Below are positions 26,401-33,999 of a stretch of 64,000 bases of DNA, in pieces. Position 1 is the first letter of the stretch. Each line of letters starts with the position of its first letter. The notes beneath the pieces were generated by a model that made no database searches, was not told where the DNA came from, and worked only from the letters and a program-made list of their open reading frames with translations. The stretch comes from Pseudomonadota bacterium (GTDB lineage Bacteria; Pseudomonadota; Alphaproteobacteria; Rhizobiales; Xanthobacteraceae), in the NCBI GenBank assembly GCA_023451825.1, contig JAEXYA010000070.1, positions 1 to 64,000 on the forward strand. The letters are read 5' to 3'. A program made the position numbers and the translations under genes.

Positions 26401-27042
26401 ATGAACATGATCGTGCTCTGCGCGGGCGGTCATGCGCGTGTTGTCATTGAGGCTTTACTGAGTCGCGGAGAGCGTCCGGTCGCGGTGTTGGATCGTGACA
26501 CAGCCCGGGTCGGGACGTTGCTTGCCGGGATTCCGGTCACAGGATCAGATGAAGACGTTTTACGAATGACAGTCGATTCTGTGGTGCTGGCCAATGGCCT
26601 CGGCAATCGTGCTTCGCGTGCGGATGCAGGATTGCTTGCCCGGCGCGAGCTTTTTCAGCGGTTCTCAGATCTCGGTTACGCCTTTCCGCAAATAATCCAC
26701 GCCTCGGCGGTCGTTGCGTCCAACGCGGTGCTCGGTGAGGGGGCCCAGGTCATGGCGGGCGCTATCGTTCAGCCGGCGGCGCGAATCGGGCGAAACACGT
26801 TGATCAATACACGCGCTGTTGTGGAGCATGATTGTGATCTTGGCGATCACGTCCATGTTGCGCCGGGAGCCGTGCTGTGCGGCGCCGTTTCGGTTGGTGA
26901 TGGAGCACATATCGGCGCAGGGGCGATCGTGCTGGGAGGAGTTTCTGTGGGGGCCGGATCTATTGTTGCCGCGGGCGCGGTCGTCGCGAAGGATGTTGCT
27001 GCTGGTGAATTCGCCGGCCGCATTCAGGATGATGCGCGATGA
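26401..27042 (+). CDS. NeuD/LegH-type acyltransferase
   Basis: Protein of 213 residues with an N-terminal NeuD-type nucleotide-fold start (VLCAGGHARVVIEALL) and a left-handed beta-helix made of hexapeptide repeats from about residue 90 (VVASNAVLGEGAQVMAGAIV and following). In such pathways this protein acetylates the C4 amino group (LegH/PglD role) or the finished acid (NeuD role). Its location directly after legI and before the guanylyltransferase, with an ATGA overlap to the latter, supports the LegH role. Start chosen at 26401, just after the legI stop. Confidence 0.8.
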   Translation: MNMIVLCAGGHARVVIEALLSRGERPVAVLDRDTARVGTLLAGIPVTGSDEDVLRMTVDSVVLANGLGNRASRADAGLLARRELFQRFSDLGYAFPQIIHASAVVASNAVLGEGAQVMAGAIVQPAARIGRNTLINTRAVVEHDCDLGDHVHVAPGAVLCGAVSVGDGAHIGAGAIVLGGVSVGAGSIVAAGAVVAKDVAAGEFAGRIQDDAR

Positions 27043-28079
27043 ATGGAGCTTTTGTCGTCAGTGAAGACACCCCATTGATCGAGACGCTGCGGCGCATCGA
27101 TCAGGGTAATCTGCAACTGGCCATCGTCGAGCGTAACGGGATCATTGTTGGTACCGTCACCGATGGCGACGTTCGTCGCGCACTTCTCAATGGAATCGGT
27201 CTCGAGGCGTCCGTCGACCTCGTCATGAACCGGTCGCCCATCACTGCACCGGCAGGCATATCCAAAGAGGCTGCGCTTAGTCTGATGCGGCGTCATTCGA
27301 TTCATCAGCTGCCCGTCGTCGATAGCGAAGGAAGGGTCGTCGAGGTCAAGCTGATCGACGATGTTGCCCTTGCCCAGCAATCGGATCATTGGGTGGTCCT
27401 GATGGCTGGTGGCCTCGGCTCGCGCCTGAAGCCGCTGACCGATGATATCCCCAAGCCACTCATTCGGGTTGGTGACAAGCCGATCCTGGAGACCGTGCTG
27501 AGCGGCTTTGCCAAGGCTGGTTTTGGTCGGTTTTTTATCTCGGTCAACTACAAGGCCGAAATGATCCAGGAGTATTTCGGCGACGGCTCCGCCTGGGGCG
27601 TCAAGATCGAGTATCTTGAGGAAAAGGAGCGCCTCGGCACTGCAGGTGCGCTCTCATTGCTGCCGGAGCGGCCGTCCCACCCCTTTTTCGTCATGAATGG
27701 CGATCTGCTGACGACTGTGAACTTTGAGCAGATGTTGAAATATCATCGCGAACGTCAGGCGTTTGCGACTGTTGGTGTGCGAGAACATTCGATCACCGTG
27801 CCTTTCGGCGTGATCGATTTCAACGAACACCGCTTGCTCGGCATTCGAGAAAAGCCGACGCAAAAATTCTTCGTCAATGCGGGCGTCTATCTGCTCGATC
27901 CCGGGGTGCTGGATATGCTCGCGGCTAACGAGGCCGTGGATATGCCGACCCTGATCGAGCGCTCGATCTCTGAGGGGAGACAATCCGTGGTGTTCCCATT
28001 CCGGGAATACTGGATTGATGTTGGCCGTCTCGACGATCTGCAGCGTGCCTCTGACGAGTTTCAAAGGGTCTTCGGATGA
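27039..28079 (+). CDS. ptmE: CBS-domain nucleotidyltransferase, PtmE-like (glucosamine-1-phosphate guanylyltransferase)
   Basis: Protein of 346 residues with two CBS motifs (about 8-60 and 68-118) followed by a nucleotidyltransferase domain (about 122-346) with LMAGGLGSRLKPLTDDIPKPL. This fusion is the layout of PtmE, which makes GDP-glucosamine for the GDP-linked legionaminic acid pathway of Campylobacter. Its presence indicates that the pathway here starts from a GDP sugar. It overlaps the neighbours on both sides by ATGA. Specificity for GTP is inferred from family and context. Confidence 0.82.
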   Translation: MNGAFVVSEDTPLIETLRRIDQGNLQLAIVERNGIIVGTVTDGDVRRALLNGIGLEASVDLVMNRSPITAPAGISKEAALSLMRRHSIHQLPVVDSEGRVVEVKLIDDVALAQQSDHWVVLMAGGLGSRLKPLTDDIPKPLIRVGDKPILETVLSGFAKAGFGRFFISVNYKAEMIQEYFGDGSAWGVKIEYLEEKERLGTAGALSLLPERPSHPFFVMNGDLLTTVNFEQMLKYHRERQAFATVGVREHSITVPFGVIDFNEHRLLGIREKPTQKFFVNAGVYLLDPGVLDMLAANEAVDMPTLIERSISEGRQSVVFPFREYWIDVGRLDDLQRASDEFQRVFG

Positions 28080-28891
28080 CCAGCGTCGGCCGTTCATTGA
28101 AGGAAATGATGTCGCTTGAGGGGCGTGTCGCGCTCGTGACCGGAGGTGCCGGGCATATCGGTGGCGCGATCGGGGATGCTTTGGCCGAAATGGGGGCTCA
28201 TGTTGCAGTGGTCGATATTTCGGCCGCCCGTTCGGGTGAAGCGGCGAACGAGCTAACCGAACGCTGGTCGGTGGCGTCGGCAGGGTTTGGTTGCGATCTC
28301 GAGCAGGCCGACGATGTCCGGGATCTGCCTCGCCAGGTTCGGGAGCGCTTCGGTCGGATCGACATTATTGTCAATTGTGCCGCTTTTGTCGGAACCAGTG
28401 GTCTGGACGGCTGGGCAGTTCCGTTTGAGCAGCAGTCCGACAAAACCTGGCGACGCGCACTGGAAGTGAATCTGACGGCTCCCTTCATTCTGGCGCAGGC
28501 GGCGGCCGCCGATCTGCGGGCATCAGGACGGGGGAGCATCGTCAATGTTTCCTCGATTTACGGTCTGTCCGGGCCGGATTGGGGGCTTTATGAGGGGACC
28601 AAGCTAGGCAATCCGGCTGCCTATGCGGCCAGCAAGGGTGGGTTGATCCAGGCCACCCGTTGGCTTTCCACGACCTTGGCGCCCGATATCAGGGTCAATG
28701 CCATTGCCCCTGGCGGCGTCTTCCGGGACACGCCCGAGCCATTTCTGAGCCGCTACACCAGCCGGACACCCCTGGGCCGTATGGCGCGTGAGGAAGATTT
28801 CAAGGGGGCGGTGGCCTATCTGGCGTCTGATTTATCTGCATACGTGACCGGCCAGTGCCTGGCAATCGACGGTGGCTGGACCGTGTGGTAA
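28076..28891 (+). CDS. ptmA: Short-chain dehydrogenase, PtmA-like
   Basis: Classical short-chain dehydrogenase/reductase of 271 residues: GGAGHIGGAIGDALAEMG is the NAD(P) site, NCAAFVG replaces the NNAG motif, NVSSIYG has the catalytic serine and YAASKGG the Tyr/Lys pair. It follows ptmE with an ATGA overlap, as ptmA does in Campylobacter flagellin glycosylation loci, where PtmA is placed at an early hexosamine-supply step. The exact reaction is not settled. An ATG at 28106 or 28109 after AAGGA is an alternative start. Confidence 0.78.
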   Translation: MTSVGRSLKEMMSLEGRVALVTGGAGHIGGAIGDALAEMGAHVAVVDISAARSGEAANELTERWSVASAGFGCDLEQADDVRDLPRQVRERFGRIDIIVNCAAFVGTSGLDGWAVPFEQQSDKTWRRALEVNLTAPFILAQAAAADLRASGRGSIVNVSSIYGLSGPDWGLYEGTKLGNPAAYAASKGGLIQATRWLSTTLAPDIRVNAIAPGGVFRDTPEPFLSRYTSRTPLGRMAREEDFKGAVAYLASDLSAYVTGQCLAIDGGWTVW

Positions 28892-28927
28892 TGGCACTAG
28901 AAATCATCAAACCTACGAGATTCCATA

Positions 28928-30106
28928 ATGCTCAGCTGTAGTAAATGTCTGTTGCCGGAAACGGCAGAGGCGACTTCGTTCGATGACGCCGGTTCCTGCA
29001 GTGTTTGCTCCCAGATCGAGGTTCGGGACACCCTGATCGATTGGGATGAGCGTCATGGGCAGATGATGGATCTCGTCGCGCAATATCGCGACAAGGGTCT
29101 GTATGACTGTATCGTGCCTTATTCGGGCGGTAAGGACAGCGTTTTCCAGCTTTGGTACGTCGTCAAGAAGCTCGGTTTGAAGCCGCTGGTAGTCCGTTTC
29201 GACCATTGGTTCTATCGTCCGCTGATCGAAGAGAACAATACATCCGTTTTCAAGCAGCTTGGCGTGGACGTCCTTAATTTCACGCCCAACTGGCACGTTG
29301 TGCGCGAATTGATGCTCGAATCGCTCAAGCGCCGCGGCGATTTCTGCTGGCACTGCCACACCGGCATCTATGCTCATACGATGCAGATTGCGATCCGCTA
29401 TGAGACGCCGCTGTTGTTCTGGGGCGAAAGTCTGGCCGAATACCAGTCGTTCTATTCATATGACGAGATGGAAGAGGTCGACGAAAAGCGCTTCAACCGC
29501 GCGATGAACCTCGGCATCACCGCCGATGACATGTACGAATTTCTCGGCGGCCGGGTCGCCAAGCGGGATCTCTATCCCTTCGTCTATCCTCCTCGCAAGG
29601 AGTTGATGCGGATTAAATGCCGATCGATCTGCCTTGGTAGCTATATCAAGTGGGATACCAAGAAGCACGTTGAGATCATCAAGCGCGAGCTTGGCTGGAA
29701 GGGGCAGGAAGTTGAGGGCATTCCGCCGGAATACGACTACGAGAAGATCGAATGCTTCTTCCAAGGCGTGCGCGACTATCTGAAATTCATCAAGCGCGGT
29801 ATGGGGCGCACCAATCATCTTTCCAACATCGACATCCGCAATCATCGGATGACGCGCGAACAGGGACTTGCGCTGGTGCGTGAGTTCGATGGCAAGCGGC
29901 CGCCGAGCCTCGATCTCTTCCTTGATTATCTGCAGTTGACCGAAGAGCAATTCCTCGGCATCGCGATCAAGCATGAAGTCAGCCCATGGCAGTTCTCGCC
30001 GAACGATGTTCAGCCGGGTCGGCGTATGCCGGACATGGATCAATGGAACAACACAAAGGTTCCTTGGCCGAACCATCCGGGGGTCGAGATTGGTGGCAAG
30101 AGCTAA
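28928..30106 (+). CDS. N-acetyl sugar amidotransferase (WbpG/PseA/WbuX family)
   Basis: Protein of 392 residues. The first 30 residues hold a zinc-type set Cys4, Cys7, Cys24, Cys27, followed by the ATP-pyrophosphatase loop PYSGGKDS at 64-71. Such enzymes use ammonia from a glutaminase partner to change an N-acetyl group into an acetamidino group on a nonulosonic acid or a 2-acetamido sugar. HisH and HisF paralogues follow directly, the standard three-gene set. In this cluster the natural acceptor is legionaminic acid or its CMP form, by inference. Confidence 0.85.
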   Translation: MLSCSKCLLPETAEATSFDDAGSCSVCSQIEVRDTLIDWDERHGQMMDLVAQYRDKGLYDCIVPYSGGKDSVFQLWYVVKKLGLKPLVVRFDHWFYRPLIEENNTSVFKQLGVDVLNFTPNWHVVRELMLESLKRRGDFCWHCHTGIYAHTMQIAIRYETPLLFWGESLAEYQSFYSYDEMEEVDEKRFNRAMNLGITADDMYEFLGGRVAKRDLYPFVYPPRKELMRIKCRSICLGSYIKWDTKKHVEIIKRELGWKGQEVEGIPPEYDYEKIECFFQGVRDYLKFIKRGMGRTNHLSNIDIRNHRMTREQGLALVREFDGKRPPSLDLFLDYLQLTEEQFLGIAIKHEVSPWQFSPNDVQPGRRMPDMDQWNNTKVPWPNHPGVEIGGKS

Positions 30107-30153
30107 TAGACGGTTGATTGGACGGCGTCGGGCAGGCGCTGCGGAGCTTCGTT

Positions 30154-30792
30154 ATGTCAACCGTTGCGATCGTTGATTATGGTATCAACAACGTGCGGTC
30201 TGTCCGCAATGCTGTCGAGTATTGCGGATTTGATCCAATCGTCACGCATGATCTCGACGCCATAGCTGACGCCTCGCACGTGATCCTGCCCGGTGTTGGA
30301 GCCTTTGGGGACGCGATGAACAATATTCGCGCCCGCGGTCTCGATGACGTTCTCAATCGTCAGGTTCGCGAGAAAGGCAAGCCGTTTCTGGCTGTGTGTC
30401 TCGGCATGCAACTGCTTGCGAAATGCTCCGAAGAACACGCCGATGAGGGCGTTCCGCATGTCGGGCTTGGTTGGTTCGACGCAGAGGTTTTGCGGCTGTC
30501 GCCGAGCGATCCGGATCTAAAGATTCCGCATATGGGATGGAATACGATCGCGAAGGAGCGCGACCATGCGGTTCTCAGCAATATCAGTGAGAGAAACCTC
30601 GCATTCTATTTCGTGCATAGCTTTGCCATGCGGTGCAAGGATCCGTATGACGTCGTCGCGCTGGCGGAATACGGCCAGCCCGTCACGGCAATCATCGCCA
30701 AGGACAACATCGTCGCTGCCCAGTTTCATCCCGAGAAAAGTCAGGATAGCGGGATCGAATTGATGAGCAATTTCTTGCGCTGGAATCCGTGA
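30154..30792 (+). CDS. hisH: HisH-type glutamine amidotransferase subunit, surface-sugar paralogue
   Basis: Class I glutaminase of 212 residues with complete catalytic triad Cys82 (AVCLGMQLL), His192 and Glu194 (QFHPEKSQ). It would release ammonia from glutamine and pass it through the HisF-like partner to the WbpG-type enzyme. The start at 30154 follows GGAG at a normal distance; the longer GTG-start version at 30118 is unlikely. It lies between the WbpG-type gene and hisF, away from any other histidine gene, so a role in histidine synthesis is improbable. Confidence 0.87.
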   Translation: MSTVAIVDYGINNVRSVRNAVEYCGFDPIVTHDLDAIADASHVILPGVGAFGDAMNNIRARGLDDVLNRQVREKGKPFLAVCLGMQLLAKCSEEHADEGVPHVGLGWFDAEVLRLSPSDPDLKIPHMGWNTIAKERDHAVLSNISERNLAFYFVHSFAMRCKDPYDVVALAEYGQPVTAIIAKDNIVAAQFHPEKSQDSGIELMSNFLRWNP

Positions 30793-30862
30793 TGCGGAAC
30801 AGTTTTCCGATGATCCGGGTACAGATCGGCGCTCGAAAAACGCAAAAGATACACAACCAGCC

Positions 30863-31639
30863 ATGCTAAAAAAGCGATTGATCCCGAAGTTCTTGCTGCG
30901 CGATGGCAGGCTGGTGAAATATGTCCGGTTCTTCGAGAATGAGCGGGTTGCCGGTAATCCGGTGACCACCGCTAAAGTCTACAACGACTATGGTGTCGAT
31001 GAGCTGATCGTTCTCGATATCGCACCGAGCGAGGCTTCGCGCGGGCGTGTCGTAGATATCATCGAACGAATGTCGGAAGAGATATTCATGCCGTTCACGG
31101 TGGGCGGTGGTGTCAAGACACTCGACGACGTCAATATGCTGTTGCGGGCCGGCGCCGATAAGGTGTCGATGAACTCGGAAGCGGTACGGAGGCCGGAACT
31201 CGTCCGGGACGCTGCACGCGTGTTCGGTGACCAATGCATCTCGGTGTCGATCGACTACAAGAAAATCAGCCAACACCATGCGTCCGTATTTATCGATGGA
31301 GGACGCGAGCATGTGGCCCTCGACCCCGTTGAATGGGCACTGCGATGCGAGGAATTGCACTGCGGCGAAATCCTGCTCGGTTCAATTGATCGCGATGGGA
31401 CCATGACCGGCTACGATCTCGATCTGATTCACAAGGCATCTGAATCGTTGAGTGTGCCTCTAATCGTCTCAGGCGGCTGCGGTTCACTGCAGCACGCGAT
31501 CGATGCGTTGGAAGCCGGAGCATCCGCGGTGGCAATCTCGTCGATGTTTCTGTTCACTGATAATAGCCCGATCAAATTGCGCAGTCACCTGGCGTCACGC
31601 GGACTCGACGTACGTACGAGCAGCAGCAGCAGGAACTAG
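30863..31639 (+). CDS. hisF: HisF-like cyclase subunit with altered active site
   Basis: TIM-barrel protein of 258 residues, clearly HisF-like (TVGGGVKTLDDV, GADKVSMNSEAV, SIDRDGT). The acids equivalent to Asp130 and Asp176 of the cyclase are kept (Asp131, Asp176), but the position of the catalytic Asp11 is Leu11 in IPKFLLRDGRLV. Asp11 is needed for the histidine cyclase reaction, so this paralogue probably only docks HisH and channels ammonia. It completes the three-gene amidination set and precedes a hexapeptide acyltransferase gene. Confidence 0.86.
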   Translation: MLKKRLIPKFLLRDGRLVKYVRFFENERVAGNPVTTAKVYNDYGVDELIVLDIAPSEASRGRVVDIIERMSEEIFMPFTVGGGVKTLDDVNMLLRAGADKVSMNSEAVRRPELVRDAARVFGDQCISVSIDYKKISQHHASVFIDGGREHVALDPVEWALRCEELHCGEILLGSIDRDGTMTGYDLDLIHKASESLSVPLIVSGGCGSLQHAIDALEAGASAVAISSMFLFTDNSPIKLRSHLASRGLDVRTSSSSRN

Positions 31640-31643
31640 CTCC

Positions 31644-32333
31644 ATGCAATTATCGCTCAGCAGAAAAGATCTGGCACGGTATGTGGAGAGGCAATTCAAC
31701 GGCTTCTATCCCGACGGCGGCGATCTTTCCGATCTGCAGCAATTCGTGGATACTGCGCTTGATAGAGTGGAGTTCTGCTTTTCGCGTGTGAGGCTGAAAG
31801 GCTTCTTCGCGAATGGGCGAGCACGCTTCTCACACTTGCACTGCGACCAATATGCAATTTTCCTGTACTATCTTGCCAATAGCGCGTTTCGGCAGTCGCC
31901 AGGACATCCTATCGCAGACAAAGCCTATGCCCTGAACAAGGCCTTGCACGCGCTCGATGCATTTTATGAAGTGACGTTGCCGGACGTATTCGCGGTTCAA
32001 CATCCCGTTGGCACCGTGCTCGGCCGTGGTAGCTATTCAGACCACTTCATTTGCTATCACAACTGTACCGTTGGTGCGAACCTCGATAATGACTATCCGT
32101 CATTTGGCCGTGGCATCGTGATGTATGGTGGCAGTCGTGTGATTGGCAACACTTCGGTGGGCGACAACACCTTTGTTTCGACCGGGGCTATCCTGATCGA
32201 TGGCGGAGTGCTGGAGAAAAATAGCATTTTGCACGGCATCTACCCAGTAGCCAAAAGATCCCCGACCACGCGTGACGTGGTCAGGGATATCTTCGGGATG
32301 GCAGACTTCTCAGGTGAGGCGGCGGAAGCCTGA
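31644..32333 (+). CDS. Serine-acetyltransferase-like hexapeptide transferase
   Basis: Protein of 229 residues with an N-terminal helical domain (about 1-115) and a short left-handed beta-helix (about 120-205) that holds a histidine-containing motif (YHNCTVGANL). This layout resembles serine O-acetyltransferases and some sugar acetyltransferases. It starts 4 bp after hisF, so it belongs to the same operon and may acylate the amidinated sugar. A true cysteine-biosynthesis role is unlikely given the context. The gene end overlaps the convergent aminotransferase by 24 bp. Confidence 0.65.
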   Translation: MQLSLSRKDLARYVERQFNGFYPDGGDLSDLQQFVDTALDRVEFCFSRVRLKGFFANGRARFSHLHCDQYAIFLYYLANSAFRQSPGHPIADKAYALNKALHALDAFYEVTLPDVFAVQHPVGTVLGRGSYSDHFICYHNCTVGANLDNDYPSFGRGIVMYGGSRVIGNTSVGDNTFVSTGAILIDGGVLEKNSILHGIYPVAKRSPTTRDVVRDIFGMADFSGEAAEA

Positions 32334-33623
32334 ATGCGCGACCGGGCCACGCAGCAGCTGGCGCACTGCATTCTGTTCGATCGCAATTCGTAGGTCACGG
32401 AAGGTCTCATTGACCGCTTCGAGATAGCGATCAACATCGGCATCGGTATGTGCCCACATCGCGTAAAACGAACCGGTAGCAAAAATACCGCGATCAAGCA
32501 TCATTTGGGTGAACAGCGTGCGGACGGCTTGAGCTTCCGGCACCTCAAACGCAAAATGTCCCAGTGGCGCGATGCCAGACACGTGGATTGGCAGCTCATT
32601 CGCCGCCGCTGCTTCCGCCCAGCCCGTCTGCACGCGCGCGCCGATCCGCATTAAATGCTGAGCGACATTCTGGTCACGATGTTTGCGCAGGGTGGCTAAG
32701 GCAGCGACAGGCCCAACACGCTCGGTCCACGCAGTGGAACTGACGAACGTCTCTTGAGCAGCGTCCATCACAGACGCTCGACCGACGATAGCGGCCATCG
32801 GGAATCCATTGGCGATGGCCTTGGCGAATACAGCCATGTCGGGATCTACGTGATAAGCCAAATGAGCGCCGCCGCTATTGATGCGCAATCCTGATGTCAC
32901 CTCATCGAAAACGAGAACCGCGCCGCAACGATCAGCCAAGGCCCGAACGCCTTTAATAAATTCTGGCGTTGGCTCCGTGCTGCGGACCGGCTCCATCACA
33001 ATCGCCGCCAACCGGTCGCCGTGTTCGGTTACGATCGCCTCGATCTCGTCCAGTTTGTTGAAGTGGAACGGTTGCATCAACCCCGCCAGCCCCCGCGGAA
33101 CCCCTTTTGTCTCAAGTCCAGGGAGGAGGTGGCCATCTAGCGCGGTTGTTTCGCCCAGATTGGCGCTGAGATACCAGTCGTGCCAGCCATGATAACCACA
33201 GAAGGCCACCATATCTCGGCCAGTGGCAGCGCGCGCGACCCGAACTGCGATCGCCATGGCTTCGCCGCCGGAACGGCCGAAGCGAACCATGTCAGCCCAC
33301 GGGTGCAGCTCGATCAACAATTCGGCGAGCTCGATGTCTTCCGCGCAATTCAGCGTGGACATCGCACCCAGGTCGATTGCCGATTTGACGGCTGCGTTGA
33401 CGTCCGGGTCTGCAAAGCCCAGCACGGTCGCCCCAATGCCGCAATAGCTCATGTCGAGGAAGGTACGGCCTTCGACGTCCACCACCTCGGAGCCCTTGGC
33501 CGATTTGAAGTAGGTGGGCCACTGCCCAGGTAGGAACATTTCCGGGCGCTTGGAGAGCAACTGCGTGCCGCCGGGAATGATTTTCCTGGCGCGCTGATAG
33601 AGCGTTTGAGCGAGGCTTGGCAT
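32310..33623 (-). CDS. Class III PLP aminotransferase, HemL-like
   Basis: Protein of 437 residues from the ATG at 33623. It has PGGTQLLSKRPEMF and FGRSGGEAMAIAVRVARAATGR, as in glutamate-1-semialdehyde aminomutases, VFDEVTSGLRI near 240, and FAKAIANGFPMAA with Lys268 as the Schiff-base residue. HemL is single-copy and housekeeping, so a HemL-like gene inside a polysaccharide cluster is more likely an aminotransferase for a special donor or sugar. It runs opposite to the preceding operon. Confidence 0.8.
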   Translation of the reverse strand: MPSLAQTLYQRARKIIPGGTQLLSKRPEMFLPGQWPTYFKSAKGSEVVDVEGRTFLDMSYCGIGATVLGFADPDVNAAVKSAIDLGAMSTLNCAEDIELAELLIELHPWADMVRFGRSGGEAMAIAVRVARAATGRDMVAFCGYHGWHDWYLSANLGETTALDGHLLPGLETKGVPRGLAGLMQPFHFNKLDEIEAIVTEHGDRLAAIVMEPVRSTEPTPEFIKGVRALADRCGAVLVFDEVTSGLRINSGGAHLAYHVDPDMAVFAKAIANGFPMAAIVGRASVMDAAQETFVSSTAWTERVGPVAALATLRKHRDQNVAQHLMRIGARVQTGWAEAAAANELPIHVSGIAPLGHFAFEVPEAQAVRTLFTQMMLDRGIFATGSFYAMWAHTDADVDRYLEAVNETFRDLRIAIEQNAVRQLLRGPVAHSGFRRLT

Positions 33624-33999
33624 GCTTATGGTTCCAGCGAGGCAGGTAGCAAACAGGTCGATACCGTAAAGCGGTGTGGTCAGGCAAGAACTGTCGCGTC
33701 CGATAAGTTTGGCCAACCAGTAGTAGGTCAGCCCGATTCGCGCACCACAGCACTTCCCTCGTCGTCAATATTAGGCTAGGTCAACGCGGTTATCAAAGGG
33801 GCGGACCGCGATGCAAGCGGTCCATGTTTGATAAGCGGCGAAATGCAGGGGCGGGCGAGGCTGCCGCGGGCTGTCCTCATCCTTTCAAAGGCGTCGACGA
33901 TGCGACGTATGGTTTGCCTTCAAGTCAGCATGCGGCCCTAGCACTGGGGCGGCGGGAGACGTGGCGGCTTCGGGCGTGTTTCCATTTGAAAGATTCAGG
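33624..33999. other. Divergent intergenic region with a nested hairpin
   Basis: About 376 bp between the class III aminotransferase and the GT2 gene, with no credible gene. It must hold the two promoters, which I could not place, and contains the structure listed at 33790-33834. Confidence 0.5.
33790..33834. repeat. Nested inverted repeat
   Basis: Outer arms TTATCAAA (33790-33797) and TTTGATAA (33827-33834) enclose inner arms GGACCGC (33803-33809) and GCGGTCC (33817-33823) with a 7-nt loop and a small internal loop of 5 and 3 nt. No T-run follows, so a rho-independent terminator is unlikely. It may be a regulatory structure or a protein-binding site. Confidence 0.6.

Noticed and set aside
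30154..31639. hisH and hisF as part of histidine biosynthesis
   Set aside because: No other his genes are near, the WbpG-type gene is adjacent and HisF lacks Asp11, so a surface-sugar role fits better.
31503..31643. Longer N-terminus of the SAT-like acyltransferase
   Set aside because: It would overlap hisF by more than 130 bp and the extra residues do not resemble the family; the ATG at 31644 is just after the hisF stop.
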